NCBI RefSeq assembly: GCF_023638055.1
Contig: NZ_JAKRVY010000001.1
Coordinates: 627,815 to 691,814 of the forward strand
Direction of reading: 5' to 3'
Length of the DNA: 64,000 nucleotides
From: Natranaeroarchaeum aerophilus
Lineage (GTDB): Archaea > Halobacteriota > Halobacteria > Halobacteriales > Natronoarchaeaceae
This document shows positions 43,141 through 51,899 of the stretch, piece by piece. The translations under genes and the position numbers were made by a program. The notes beneath the pieces were generated by a model that ran no database searches, was not told the origin of the DNA, and worked only from the letters and a program-made list of their open reading frames with translations. Each line of letters starts with the position of its first letter. Position 1 is the first letter of the stretch.

Positions 43141-44220
43141 TCAAAACGCTCGCAGATCGGCGAGCACTGCGGCCGCACTACCGTCCTCGATCGCCGCCCG
43201 TGCAGCATCGAGCCCGTTGTCGAGTGTCTCCGCGTCCCCACCAGCGTAAATACGGAACGCGGCGTTCAGTGCAATAGCGTCTGCGAAGTGATCCTCACGG
43301 TCGCCGGCGATCACTTCCTCGGTGATCGTCGCCGAATCAGCCTGCACGTCCTCGACCTGCAGGTCGTCCTCCTCGAAGTCCATCCCGTACTCGGGTGTCT
43401 CGATCTCGTAGTCCTCGAACGCACCGTCGTCGGTGCCGTCAGCTTCCCACTCGGCGACTTTCGTGTAGCCCGGGCGGATGTCGTCGTAGCCTTCCATCCC
43501 CTGGAACATGATCACTTTGTTGGGCGAGACCTGCTCGCTCTCGCGGAAGGTGTCGACGACCTTCTTCGCGAAGGCGAGATGATAGAAACTCCCGAGGTGA
43601 ACGTCCGCATTCGCAGGGTTGGCCAGCGTTTCGATCGTGTTGACGAACGTCCGGACGCCCATCATGTCCCGGCGCTCGAACAGGGCGTCGATGCCGGGGT
43701 TGAACGCGGGCTGGTAGTAGAACCCAAAGCCGGTCTCATCGACCATGTCGGCGCTCTCTTCGACGTCTAGCTCGGTTCTGATGCCAAGTCCGTCGAGGAC
43801 GTGTTTGTATGCCGTCTCCTTCTGGGTTGGGACGCGGTCTCCGCTGTGGGTGACGATCGGGGTTCCTGCCCCGGCGGCGACGACGCCTGCCGCGACGCCG
43901 AGCAGCGCCGAGCGGTGTTTGCCGTCGTAGTTCGCGCCACAGTCGACCGGGTCGGAGTCCGGTTCAGCGACGACTGTCGACTCCTCGGCCATCACGTCGA
44001 CGTACGCGGCCAGCTCCTCGGGGGTGTTCCGTTTCCAGCGGTTTGCCAGCCAGAACGCGCCGAGCGTTGTCTGGTCCGGCTCGCCGCCGAGGATACGCTG
44101 GAAGGCCTCGCGGGCCTGTGGGCGGGACATATCGTCGGCTGACTTCGGTCCGGAGCCGACGACTGCAGTCATCAGGCGTTTGAGGGGCCACTCGCCGTAC
44201 TTTTGAGACGTCTGGGCCAT
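43141..44220 (-). CDS. Anthranilate phosphoribosyltransferase-like protein (TrpD2/YbiB type)
   Basis: This 359-residue protein begins MAQTSQKYGEWPLKRLMTAVV. The overall TrpD layout is seen: helical N-terminus (GGEPDQTTLGAFWLANRWKRNTPEE), glycine-rich VAAGVVAAGAGTPIVTH, MMGVRTFVNTIETLANPAN and a C-terminal NAAFRIYAGG. The PRPP-binding GTGGD of true TrpD is replaced by DCGANYDG, and KHGNR by THSGDR. It is therefore likely a TrpD2-type paralogue and not the tryptophan enzyme; the E. coli relative YbiB binds nucleic acid. No trp genes are nearby. Function uncertain. Confidence 0.78.
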   Translation of the reverse strand: MAQTSQKYGEWPLKRLMTAVVGSGPKSADDMSRPQAREAFQRILGGEPDQTTLGAFWLANRWKRNTPEELAAYVDVMAEESTVVAEPDSDPVDCGANYDGKHRSALLGVAAGVVAAGAGTPIVTHSGDRVPTQKETAYKHVLDGLGIRTELDVEESADMVDETGFGFYYQPAFNPGIDALFERRDMMGVRTFVNTIETLANPANADVHLGSFYHLAFAKKVVDTFRESEQVSPNKVIMFQGMEGYDDIRPGYTKVAEWEADGTDDGAFEDYEIETPEYGMDFEEDDLQVEDVQADSATITEEVIAGDREDHFADAIALNAAFRIYAGGDAETLDNGLDAARAAIEDGSAAAVLADLRAF

Positions 44221-44478
44221 GGTTGCGCGTTAGGAGAGCACGCGCAAAAACGTCCCGCTTCCGGTGTAAACCAGCTACTCAACCATTGGCGAACAGGCGG
44301 CAGGGAATCGACCGGAGCGGCGTGCCACACACCCGCGAACCGCTCCGGGCCGAGGTCTTAGAGCATGTTGGTTGCTGGCCGCCCGATCCGATATAAACCT
44401 GTGTCGAGCCGCAGGTGAGCTACCGCCTGTACAGGGTGACCCGAAAGAAGTACATTTGCGCCCTCCAACACAGCGATA

Positions 44479-45531
44479 ATGAATACCCGGTCGGCGGACT
44501 GGCGTGATTCCCTCGACGATATCGACGCGTCGATCATCGACGGCTTCCAGAGCGGCTTCCCCGTCGAACGGCGACCGTTTCGTTCCCTTGGCGAAACCGT
44601 TGGCGTTAGCGAGGCGGAGGCGCTAGAACGCGTCGAACGACTGTACGAACGCGGTATCTTCCGGCGATTCGGCCCGGTGCTCAACCCACCGGTGATCGGC
44701 AGTTCGACGCTTGCGGCCGTGCAGGCACCGGAGGATCGGTTCGACGAGATTGCGGATGTGATCAACGACTACCCCCAGATCAACCACAACTACCGCCGCG
44801 ACCACGAGTGGAACATGTGGTTCGTCGTCACGGCAGGGTCGCGCGAGCGCCGGGACGAGATCCTCGACGAGATCGAGGCGCGGACTGGCTGTACGATACT
44901 GAACTTGCCGATGCTGACCGATTTCTACATCAATCTGGAATTTCCGGTCGTCAACGCCGACCGGTTCGCGCGGGAGACGGACGGACCCGGGGAAAGCGGG
45001 TTCGGCTCCACGAAAGTGGACGCGACGCGGATCAGTGAGGACGCAACTGGCGACCTCTCGGAGTTCGAGGCCGAACTACTACTGGAGATCCAGTCGGGCT
45101 TTCCGCTCTCGCGGACGCCGTACGCCGACATCGCCGCGACGCTGGACGCCGACGTCCCGGACGTCGTTGCGGGGATCGAGCGTCTGCTCGATGCGGGCTG
45201 TATCAAGCGCATCGGTTGTGTCGTCAACCACATCGTCACCGGCTTCGACAGCAATTGTATGGTCGTCTGGGATGTCGACGACGAGGAGCTGGACGAGCGC
45301 GGCGTCGCTGTCGGAGACCTACCGTACGTGACGCTGTGTTATCACCGCCCGCGGCGGCCTGAACTCGACTGGGAGTACAACCTGTTTACGATGATTCATG
45401 GCCGTGACGCGGCCGCGGTCGACGAAAAGATAGACGAACTGGCGGCCGAGCACCTGCCGTTCGATCACGAGCGGCTGTACTCGACGGAGACGCTGAAACA
45501 GACCGGCGCGCGCTACGAGGAACTGGTGTAA
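44479..45531 (+). CDS. ahbAB: Siroheme decarboxylase, AhbA-AhbB fusion
   Basis: This 350-residue protein begins MNTRSADWRDSLDDIDASII. It holds two Lrp/AsnC-like modules in tandem. The first (about 15-165) has QSGFPVERRPF, then IFRRFGPVLN and HNYRRDHEWNMWFVV. The second (about 195-345) has QSGFPLSRTPYADIA, CIKRIGCVVNH and CYHRPRRPELDWEYNLFTMIHG. These motifs are typical of siroheme decarboxylase AhbA/AhbB subunits, which turn siroheme into didecarboxysiroheme in the alternative archaeal heme pathway. Usually two proteins form a heterodimer; here one chain carries both. The AhbC and AhbD enzymes are not in this window. A plain Lrp regulator is less likely, since the His/Arg active-site pattern is kept. 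Confidence 0.87.
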   Translation: MNTRSADWRDSLDDIDASIIDGFQSGFPVERRPFRSLGETVGVSEAEALERVERLYERGIFRRFGPVLNPPVIGSSTLAAVQAPEDRFDEIADVINDYPQINHNYRRDHEWNMWFVVTAGSRERRDEILDEIEARTGCTILNLPMLTDFYINLEFPVVNADRFARETDGPGESGFGSTKVDATRISEDATGDLSEFEAELLLEIQSGFPLSRTPYADIAATLDADVPDVVAGIERLLDAGCIKRIGCVVNHIVTGFDSNCMVVWDVDDEELDERGVAVGDLPYVTLCYHRPRRPELDWEYNLFTMIHGRDAAAVDEKIDELAAEHLPFDHERLYSTETLKQTGARYEELV

Positions 45532-45532
45532 G

Positions 45533-45790
45533 CTACTCTGCTGTCGTGTAGAGGATCGGCGCGACGACGATCAACAGGAAGCCGAAAGCGCGGTAGACGA
45601 TGTCGTCGGTCATCGAGAACGGGACGGCTACGAAAATGACGCCAAAGAGTACCGCGTTCAGCGAGAGGATCTTGCGCGACCGAAGCGGTAGCGATCCCAG
45701 CATTACCAGCACGAACGTCAGTACCAGCACGTGCCCGATGTGATAGTCGAGCAGGAACGTGTCCAGCAGTTGCAGTGGAACGGCGTTCAT
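45533..45790 (-). CDS. Small membrane protein, three helices
   Basis: This 85-residue protein begins MNAVPLQLLDTFLLDYHIGHV. Three hydrophobic stretches (HVLVLTFVLVMLGSLPL, ILSLNAVLFGVIFVAVPF, YRAFGFLLIVVAPILYT) make up most of the length, with a basic loop (RSRK). Convergent with ahbAB, stop to stop 1 base apart. No family recognised. Confidence 0.68.
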   Translation of the reverse strand: MNAVPLQLLDTFLLDYHIGHVLVLTFVLVMLGSLPLRSRKILSLNAVLFGVIFVAVPFSMTDDIVYRAFGFLLIVVAPILYTTAE

Positions 45791-45867
45791 TGATATCCGA
45801 TATTGCTACCGAGCAGGTGATTAAAGTTCCGTTACTCTGTGGGTCTGCATATATCACTGTAGCAATC

Positions 45868-46089
45868 CTAGCCCATCGGTCCCGTAAGATCGATTGGTCG
45901 GATCCAGATATACCAGGCAACGAACACTAGCGCAAAAAAGCTCGTCCCGAAGATAAACGTCCCGATGACGCCGTAGCCCACCTCGTTGAGATATCGTGCG
46001 ATAATTCCGGGAACAACGACCCCAACCGCGACGAGTATCAGCGTCTTCGCGACAAGCTCGTAGTCGGCCTCAGTTCCGTTCTCGCTCAT
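45868..46089 (-). CDS. Small membrane protein, two helices
   Basis: This 73-residue protein begins MSENGTEADYELVAKTLILVA. Two hydrophobic segments (TLILVAVGVVVPGIIARYL, GTFIFGTSFFALVFVAWYIW) with a conserved-looking IRPIDLTGPMG tail. No family recognised. It is separated from the other small membrane gene by about 80 bases, so co-transcription is possible. Confidence 0.68.
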   Translation of the reverse strand: MSENGTEADYELVAKTLILVAVGVVVPGIIARYLNEVGYGVIGTFIFGTSFFALVFVAWYIWIRPIDLTGPMG

Positions 46090-46471
46090 ACACTCTGTTG
46101 CGGTTGCAGCGTCGTGAATGCCGCGGTTTCACATCACCCCTGCTCGCAGCCAGACAGATAAACGGATCCACTGATTGACGACTCGGGTGTGACCAATACA
46201 TCGCCTGACAGACTGGAGTAAGCCCGTGTTGTGTACGGGAATGGCAAACGAACGACACCGCACAACGGTCGACAGCCGGTGCATCGACGGTCTTGGACCA
46301 GGCCACCTTCGAACGAATCGGGGACGGATCAGTATTGCTTTGCTGTCATCTGTCTATGAGGGTCCAGTAGTCGGTCTGTCAGGTCGTTCCAATGTCTAAT
46401 TTTCACGTCATCTATCGTGTAGCTGGTATATACTAATCACCGAAGCCGTCGAATCGCCGGTTGGAGATACA
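46090..46471. other. Gap upstream of the acidic lipoprotein gene
   Basis: No coding frame of haloarchaeal character is seen. A TATA-like GGTATATACTAATC at about 46425-46438 lies 35-45 bases before ATG 46472 and is a likely promoter for it. The middle part (about 46180-46330) shows nothing I can name. Confidence 0.5.
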
Positions 46472-46690
46472 ATGAAACGACTCGACAGGCGTACGTTCGT
46501 CGGTATCGCGGGGAGTATCGGGCTACTCGGGCTCGCAGGTTGTACGGATGACCCGGAAGACGAGCCAGTGGACGATCCGGAAGATGACCCAGTAGATGAT
46601 CCGGAGGACGATCCGGAAGACGACACAGAGGACGACCCTGAAGACGATACAGAGGATGACCCTGAAGACGACACGGAAGACGAAACCTGA
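46472..46690 (+). CDS. Acidic low-complexity lipoprotein
   Basis: This 72-residue protein begins MKRLDRRTFVGIAGSIGLLGLAGC. The twin-Arg DRRTF followed by a hydrophobic run and the LAGC lipobox predict Tat export and lipid attachment at Cys 24. Everything after it is a run of DPEDD/DTEDD five-residue repeats, about nine copies. No folded domain remains. It may be a decayed or contracted lipoprotein whose linker is all that is left, or a real surface polyanion. The codon-level repeat would be prone to slippage. Confidence 0.6.
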   Translation: MKRLDRRTFVGIAGSIGLLGLAGCTDDPEDEPVDDPEDDPVDDPEDDPEDDTEDDPEDDTEDDPEDDTEDET

Positions 46691-46765
46691 TGACTCGGTG
46701 TCGGATATCAGTACAGCACTGTGACCGAGAACAGGCTACTATTTTACGACCGATCGGAACTCCGA

Positions 46766-47290
46766 TTAGAGCAATCGATAGCCGTCCCGTGAGCGTGAGA
46801 CTTCCCCTCGCTGGGCGAGTTTGTCCAGGCATCTCGTGACGTACTCCGCCGGGACGTCGTGTTCAGTTGCGTAATCAATGACAGCGCTCTCGGTCGGCTC
46901 GTCGAGCGTACGGATTGCGTCGAGCACCGTCTCTTTCCTGGTTCGTGAACTCCCTGCCTGCTCGCTGGTGCTCGCTCCCGCGTCTGCGATCTCATCGGCG
47001 TCGAGTCCGGAGCCTTCCAGGTACTCGCGGTCGCTGACACCCGCGTCGTCGATCTCGTTTTCGAGCTCGCTGAAGGAGTCGACCGCAGCAAAGGCGTCGC
47101 CGTGATCGCTCCGATTCGCGAGCATCGAGGCCCGGAGCTCCCGGGCGTGGTCCTCGTCGTCGGTCTCGGCGAACTTCTTCAGGCGGTCGAACTGGTGGGT
47201 CTTCCCACAGCGAGAACACTGTGCGGTCTGTTGTCGTCCCTCGACGAGCCAGAGATTGCTACACGCGTTACAGCCGACGACCGCGTACAT
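46766..47290 (-). CDS. Zinc-ribbon plus winged-helix protein (DUF5817-like)
   Basis: This 174-residue protein starts at ATG 47290 (MYAVVGCNACSNLWLVEGRQ). An N-terminal zinc ribbon (CNAC at 7-10 and CSRC at 25-28) is followed by HQFDRLKKFAETDDEDHARELRA. A helical linker leads to a C-terminal winged helix (RKETVLDAIRTLDEPTESAVIDYATEHDVPAEYVTRCLDKLAQRGEV). This agrees with haloarchaeal DUF5817 proteins. It likely binds nucleic acid; target unknown. Confidence 0.78.
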   Translation of the reverse strand: MYAVVGCNACSNLWLVEGRQQTAQCSRCGKTHQFDRLKKFAETDDEDHARELRASMLANRSDHGDAFAAVDSFSELENEIDDAGVSDREYLEGSGLDADEIADAGASTSEQAGSSRTRKETVLDAIRTLDEPTESAVIDYATEHDVPAEYVTRCLDKLAQRGEVSRSRDGYRLL

Positions 47291-47376
47291 ACGCCCGGTT
47301 TGTCGGGCGACCATAATGAACGCACCGGCACTCGTGCTGTGACAAACTTCTTGCCGATCGCCGGCCAGCCACCAGT

Positions 47377-47721
47377 ATGGAAGTCCTTGGACCAGCCGAT
47401 CGTGCATCGACCGAAGCCGTCGACGGCGTCCACCTCGCCCTGCTCGCTGGCGGCGACGAGATGAACGTCCAGCGGTTCGAGATCGAGCCGGGCGCAACCG
47501 TCCCCGAACACGACCATCCACACGAACAGACCGGTGTCGTCCTCTCGGGGACGCTCACGTTCGTCCTCGCGGACGGGACCGAACACGAGGTCGACTCCGG
47601 CGATACTTACGCGATTCCCGGTCACGAAGCCCACGCTGCAGAGAACCGGACCGACGCGGTCGTCACGGGTATCGACGTGTTCTCGCCCCCGCGAACCGAT
47701 CCCGACTGGCAGGATGGGTGA
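47377..47721 (+). CDS. Cupin-domain protein
   Basis: This 114-residue single-domain cupin begins MEVLGPADRASTEAVDGVHLA. The two cupin motifs are present: VPEHDHPHEQTGVVLSGTL with its His/His/Gln-type metal ligands, and SGDTYAIPGHEAHAAEN with a closing His. It should bind a divalent metal. Such small cupins range from dioxygenases to sugar-binding proteins; no closer assignment is possible. The next gene converges. Confidence 0.85.
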   Translation: MEVLGPADRASTEAVDGVHLALLAGGDEMNVQRFEIEPGATVPEHDHPHEQTGVVLSGTLTFVLADGTEHEVDSGDTYAIPGHEAHAAENRTDAVVTGIDVFSPPRTDPDWQDG

Positions 47722-47722
47722 G

Positions 47723-48154
47723 CTACCCGATCGGTTTGTACATCTTCACGTGGGGTATCCCCGCCTCCTCGAACTCCTCGCCGCGACGCTCGAACCCGAC
47801 TGACGCGTAGAACCCCTTCGCGCGCGTTTGCGAGTGGAGTTTGAGTTTCGTTATCCCCGCTTTGCGGGCCTGGCGCTCAACGGCCTCCATCAGCGCCTCC
47901 CCGACGCCCTGTTCGCGGCGTGATTCGAGTACAGCCACGCGCTCGACTTTGCCCAGTCCGTCTTCGGGTTCGCGGAGCCGTGCCGCCCCGACGGGCTCGT
48001 CGCCGTCGTAGGCGACGAAGTGGGTGGCTGTGTCCTCGTGTTCGTCATACTCCAGTTCCTCGTCAACGCCCTGTTCCTCGACGAAGACGGTCTGTCGGAC
48101 TGCAAAAGCGTCCGTGCGTTCTGCGGTCGACTCGACGACTCGAACCTCGGTCAT
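47723..48154 (-). CDS. GNAT family N-acetyltransferase
   Basis: This 143-residue protein begins MTEVRVVESTAERTDAFAVRQ. It reads like the ElaA/GNAT group: RQTVFVEEQGVDEELEYDEHED, GAARLREPEDGLGKVERVAVLE, then the acetyl-CoA loop SRREQGVGEALMEAVERQA, and LHSQTRAKGFYASVGFERRGEEF. It would acetylate a small amine or a protein; the substrate is unknown. Convergent with the cupin gene. Confidence 0.87.
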   Translation of the reverse strand: MTEVRVVESTAERTDAFAVRQTVFVEEQGVDEELEYDEHEDTATHFVAYDGDEPVGAARLREPEDGLGKVERVAVLESRREQGVGEALMEAVERQARKAGITKLKLHSQTRAKGFYASVGFERRGEEFEEAGIPHVKMYKPIG

Positions 48155-48229
48155 GACAGGCGATACGAAGCGGCTGCTGGTGAGCGTTACGACACGACGC
48201 CTGTCTATAAAAGAGAGATTTCGGGCGCT

Positions 48230-49492
48230 CTAGGAGAGCTGCTCGATATTCTCGACGACAGCATCGGCGAACTCGCTGGTTGCCACCTTCGTGCCCCCCT
48301 CGATCTGTCGTTCGAGGTCGTAGGTGACGGTGCCCGAGGAGATTGTCTCCTCGACGGCATCGCGCACGAGGTCGGCGGCGTCGGACCAGCCCAGATAGTC
48401 GAGCATCTCGCGGCCCGAGAGGATCATCGCGGTCGGGTTGACCTTGTCTTCACCGGCGTACTTGGGTGCGGAGCCGTGGACGGGCTCTGCGAGACAGCGA
48501 CCGTGACCGAAGTTCGCGCCGGGAGCGATGCCGAGGCCGCCGATCTGTGCACCGGCGGCGTCGGACATGTAGTCGCCGTTGAGGTTCATCGTCGCGATGA
48601 CCGAGTACTCGTCCGTTCGGGTGAGGATCTGCTGGAGCATGTTGTCGGCGATGCGATCCTGCACGACAACCGTGCCCTCGGGCTGTTCGCCGTCGTACTC
48701 CTCCCAGAGTTCGTCCTCGGTAATGACGTCCTCGCCGTACTCTTCTTCTGCGACCTCGTAGCCCCAGTCGCGGAAGGCTCCTTCGGTGAACTTCATGATG
48801 TTGCCCTTGTGGACGAGCGTCACCGAATCGCGGTCGTTCTCGAGCGCGTAGTCGATCGCCTCGCGGATGAGGCGCTTGGAGCCGAACTCCGAAATCGGCT
48901 TGACGCCGATACCGACCGGGCCATCGTGGATGACATCGGAGATCTCCATGTCCTCTTCGAGGAACTCGCGGACCTGCTCGACCTCGTCGGTGCCGGCTTC
49001 CCATTCGACGCCCGCGTAGACGTCTTCGGTGTTCTCGCGGAAGGTTACCATATCCATCTCCTCGGGGTTTTTGACCGGCGAGGGGACGCCCTCGATGTGG
49101 TAGGTCGGCCGGACGTTGGCGTACATATCGAGCGTCTGTCGGAGCGCGACGTTGAGCGACCGGAAGCCAGCGCCGACCGGCGTCGTCAGCGGTCCTTTAA
49201 TCGCAACACGGTGCTCACGGATCGCCGAGACAGTGTCCTCGGGAAGGTTCTCGTCGTACTTTTCTCGGGCGGAGGAACCGGCGTAGACGCGCATCCAGGA
49301 AATCGAACGGCCGGTCGCTTCCGCGGCAGCATCGAGAACTTTCTGTGCAGCAGGACCGACGTCCGTACCGATTCCGTCCCCGTGAATAATGGGGATGATC
49401 GGGTTCTCCGGCACGTCGAGTTCGCCGGTGTCTTCGTCAGCAAGAGTGATCGGTTCCCCATCCTCGGGGACGTCGACCTTGTCGTAGCTCAT
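48230..49492 (-). CDS. icd: Isocitrate dehydrogenase (NADP-type)
   Basis: This 420-residue protein starts at ATG 49492 (MSYDKVDVPEDGEPITLADE); ATG 49498 is possible. Conserved features are IIPIIHGDGIGTDVGPAA, the substrate Arg/Ser region LTTPVGAGFRSLNVALRQTLDMYANVRP, metal-binding LNGDYMSDAAGAQIGGLG, and the cofactor loop HGSAPKYAGEDKVNPTAMI, with Lys-Tyr as in NADP-dependent enzymes. It converts isocitrate to 2-oxoglutarate in the TCA cycle. Length matches Haloferax Icd. It stands alone, divergent from the peptidase gene. Confidence 0.95.
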   Translation of the reverse strand: MSYDKVDVPEDGEPITLADEDTGELDVPENPIIPIIHGDGIGTDVGPAAQKVLDAAAEATGRSISWMRVYAGSSAREKYDENLPEDTVSAIREHRVAIKGPLTTPVGAGFRSLNVALRQTLDMYANVRPTYHIEGVPSPVKNPEEMDMVTFRENTEDVYAGVEWEAGTDEVEQVREFLEEDMEISDVIHDGPVGIGVKPISEFGSKRLIREAIDYALENDRDSVTLVHKGNIMKFTEGAFRDWGYEVAEEEYGEDVITEDELWEEYDGEQPEGTVVVQDRIADNMLQQILTRTDEYSVIATMNLNGDYMSDAAGAQIGGLGIAPGANFGHGRCLAEPVHGSAPKYAGEDKVNPTAMILSGREMLDYLGWSDAADLVRDAVEETISSGTVTYDLERQIEGGTKVATSEFADAVVENIEQLS

Positions 49493-49631
49493 GGTCATTT
49501 CTAACGAATCATGATGGGGGTAAAAGCCCTGTCTTTTACCTGTGGCCGGGCAAATATTGTCGGCTTGCCTCTCGACTCCCCGGGCCCGCCGTGTGGGAAC
49601 GCTGAAGATAGTCGATTCCCACGATGGCTGT

Positions 49632-50522
49632 ATGCGCGTAATCGTCCATGGCGGCGCGGGCGGGAAGCCTGCCGAACCGGAGCCGAGACAGGCGGTACTC
49701 GACCAGGCAGCAGGTGCCGGTACCGAAGCGTCCGATCCGCTCGATGCGGTCGTGAACGCGGTCGCGGTTCTCGAAGCGTCGCCACGATTTAATGCAGGAA
49801 CGGGGAGCGCGGTCCAGAGCGACGGCGTGATCCGCACGGATGCAGGCGTGATGACTGGTGGCGGCGAGGCGGGTGCGGCCTGTTCGATGCCGGGCGTCGA
49901 GCACGCTCTCAGTGTCGCACGGGTCGTTCTCGAAGAAACACCACACGTGTTCGTGTCTGGCGAGCACGCCTGCGCGCTCGCGAACGAGTACGGAATCGAC
50001 ACCGATGTCGATCTGTGGTCGGAGCGGGCGCGCGAGCGCTGGGACGAGGAGTCGCCACCAGCAGGCACCCCCCGTGATCAGCTCGACTGGATCGGCGAGC
50101 ACTTCGGCGATACGTCCGCACGCCGACCGGACGATCATGACACCGTCGGTGCGGTCGCCGTCGCGGATGGGCAGGTCGCCGCGGCGACGTCGACCGGCGG
50201 GCGCTGGTACGCCCTCGCAGGACGGGTCGGCGACGTCCCACAGCTCGGTGCCGGGTTTTTCGCCTCGGATGCTGGCGGGGCGAGTGCAACGGGAGCTGGT
50301 GAAGCGATCGCACGGACCGGCGTGGCACGGCGGGCGGTGGACCTGCTCGACGCCGGGGAGCACCCGGAGACGGCGGCGAGCCGGGCGATCGAGGAGCTCG
50401 GGGAGGTCACCGGTGAGTCGGCGGGCGTGATCGTTGCCGAGACCGATGGCGCGGTCGGCAGCGCCTACAACAGCGCGGGGATGCAAACGAGTATCGCAGG
50501 TGGCGACGAGGACACCCCGTAA
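49632..50522 (+). CDS. Isoaspartyl peptidase / plant-type L-asparaginase
   Basis: This 296-residue Ntn-hydrolase starts at ATG 49632 (MRVIVHGGAGGKPAEPEPRQ). Family features: VHGGAG at the start, SPRFNAGTGSAVQSDG, and the self-cleavage site DHDTVGAVAVADGQ, where Thr of DTVG becomes the N-terminal nucleophile, followed by ATSTGG and RVGDVPQLGAG. It clears isoaspartyl dipeptides or asparagine. A Glu/Asp-rich linker before the cleavage site is as expected. The map gene follows 31 bases later on the same strand. Confidence 0.92.
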   Translation: MRVIVHGGAGGKPAEPEPRQAVLDQAAGAGTEASDPLDAVVNAVAVLEASPRFNAGTGSAVQSDGVIRTDAGVMTGGGEAGAACSMPGVEHALSVARVVLEETPHVFVSGEHACALANEYGIDTDVDLWSERARERWDEESPPAGTPRDQLDWIGEHFGDTSARRPDDHDTVGAVAVADGQVAAATSTGGRWYALAGRVGDVPQLGAGFFASDAGGASATGAGEAIARTGVARRAVDLLDAGEHPETAASRAIEELGEVTGESAGVIVAETDGAVGSAYNSAGMQTSIAGGDEDTP

Positions 50523-50553
50523 CGCCTTTTGTCCCGCTGTGTCGAGTAGTGGT

Positions 50554-51450
50554 ATGGTAGATACCGAGGTCGACCTCGAATCCGAGCAGTACGAGAAACA
50601 CCGCGAGGCTGGCGAGATCCTCTCGCAGGTCCGCGAAGAGACCGTCGAACGCATCGAGGTCGGCGCGGGCCACCTCGAAGTGGCCGAATATGCGGAAGAC
50701 CGAATCCGGGAGCTCGGCGGCCAGCCGGCCTTCCCCGTCAACGTCAGTATCGACGAGGAGGCCGCCCACGCGACGCCGGGGATCGACGACGATTCGACCT
50801 TCGGCGAGGAGATGGTCAACATCGACATCGGCGTTGCCGTCGACGGCTGGCTCGCGGATTCGGCGATCACGATCGACCTGTCGGGCAACCCGGACCTGGC
50901 GGAGGCACCCGGGGCTGCGCTCGACGCCGCGATCGAACTGATCGAACCCGGCGTCGACACCGCCGAGATCGGGGCGGCGATCGAAGCGGCGATCGACGGC
51001 TACGGTTTCAATCCCGTCGTCAATCTCACCGGCCACGGACTGGGCCACTGGGAGCAACACACTGACCCGTCGATCCCGAACCGTGCAGTCCCACAGGGCA
51101 CCGAACTTGAGGTCGGCGATGTCGTTGCGATCGAACCGTTCGCGACGGATGGTTCTGGCAAGGTGAGCGAGGGAAGCGACGAGGAGATATTCGCGCTCGA
51201 ACGCGAGGGATCAGTCCGAAATCGACAGACTCGGCAGGTTCTAGAACAGATCACCGAAGAGTTCCGTACGCTCCCCTTCGCGACGCGCTGGCTGGAGAGT
51301 TCCCGCCCGAAGATGGCTCTCAGACGGCTCAAATCGCAGGACATCGTCCACGGCTATCCAGTGCTCAAAGAGGACGACGGCTGTCTGGTCAGTCAGAAAG
51401 AACACACCGTCATCGTCACGCCTGATGGCTGTGAAGTGACAACCCGCTAG
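50554..51450 (+). CDS. map: Methionine aminopeptidase, type II
   Basis: This 298-residue protein starts at ATG 50554 (MVDTEVDLESEQYEKHREAG). The pita-bread metal site is intact: HATPG, VNIDIGVAVDGWLADSA with two Asp, the His in LTGHGLGHW, Glu in AIEPFAT and Glu in a late KEHTVIV. The insert QDIVHGYPVLKEDDG and size are those of archaeal type II MAP. It removes initiator Met from new proteins. It is likely co-transcribed with the upstream peptidase gene. Confidence 0.96.
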   Translation: MVDTEVDLESEQYEKHREAGEILSQVREETVERIEVGAGHLEVAEYAEDRIRELGGQPAFPVNVSIDEEAAHATPGIDDDSTFGEEMVNIDIGVAVDGWLADSAITIDLSGNPDLAEAPGAALDAAIELIEPGVDTAEIGAAIEAAIDGYGFNPVVNLTGHGLGHWEQHTDPSIPNRAVPQGTELEVGDVVAIEPFATDGSGKVSEGSDEEIFALEREGSVRNRQTRQVLEQITEEFRTLPFATRWLESSRPKMALRRLKSQDIVHGYPVLKEDDGCLVSQKEHTVIVTPDGCEVTTR

Positions 51451-51647
51451 GCGTTGTTCATCCGCTGGCTCGTTCGTGCACCACACTCCAGACACTCCGC
51501 GATCCGGTACGGTTCCCGCGAGAACTGTGCGTTCTCCTCTTTTCTGCTTTCAGTCTTTAGCTGGACCGATACTCGGTGGGTCGTCTCCACGTCACAGCTG
51601 TCACAGCGTTCACGGACTCCGTCAAACGATCCCTCAGTAGTTGCCAT
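51447..51647 (-). CDS. Small zinc-ribbon protein (DUF7835-like)
   Basis: This 66-residue protein begins MATTEGSFDGVRERCDSCDVET. Two CxxC pairs (CDSC at 15-18, CLEC at about 53-56) are spaced as in a zinc ribbon, with strands THRVSVQLKTES and basic residues between. It recalls the haloarchaeal DUF7835 zinc-binding family, from memory. Its stop overlaps the map stop by 4 bases. Role unknown. Confidence 0.75.
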   Translation of the reverse strand: MATTEGSFDGVRERCDSCDVETTHRVSVQLKTESRKEENAQFSREPYRIAECLECGARTSQRMNNA

Positions 51648-51899
51648 TACTTCCGTCTACTCGGGGATAGCTATAAAACGGAGGCTCCGTTAGGGACTGT
51701 TTACTCGACACTGGCCCCGTGTCTCTGGGTTCTCGATCTGACGCGGTAAGATCGGCCAAAAACGTTTAAAACCAGATGTAAGCGTTCATTTATACCCCTT
51801 GTGGCCGCCGGTCGAACTGGCGGTGCATCCGACCGGGGGGCCGACCCACGCTGTACCATGGCCGACAGTATATATCTCTGGAACCGCCACACTGTCCGT

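Noticed and set aside
46070-46306. Small minus-strand frame in the gap before the acidic lipoprotein
   Set aside because: The translation is basic and Cys/His-scattered, with no haloarchaeal signature and no promoter at the right place.
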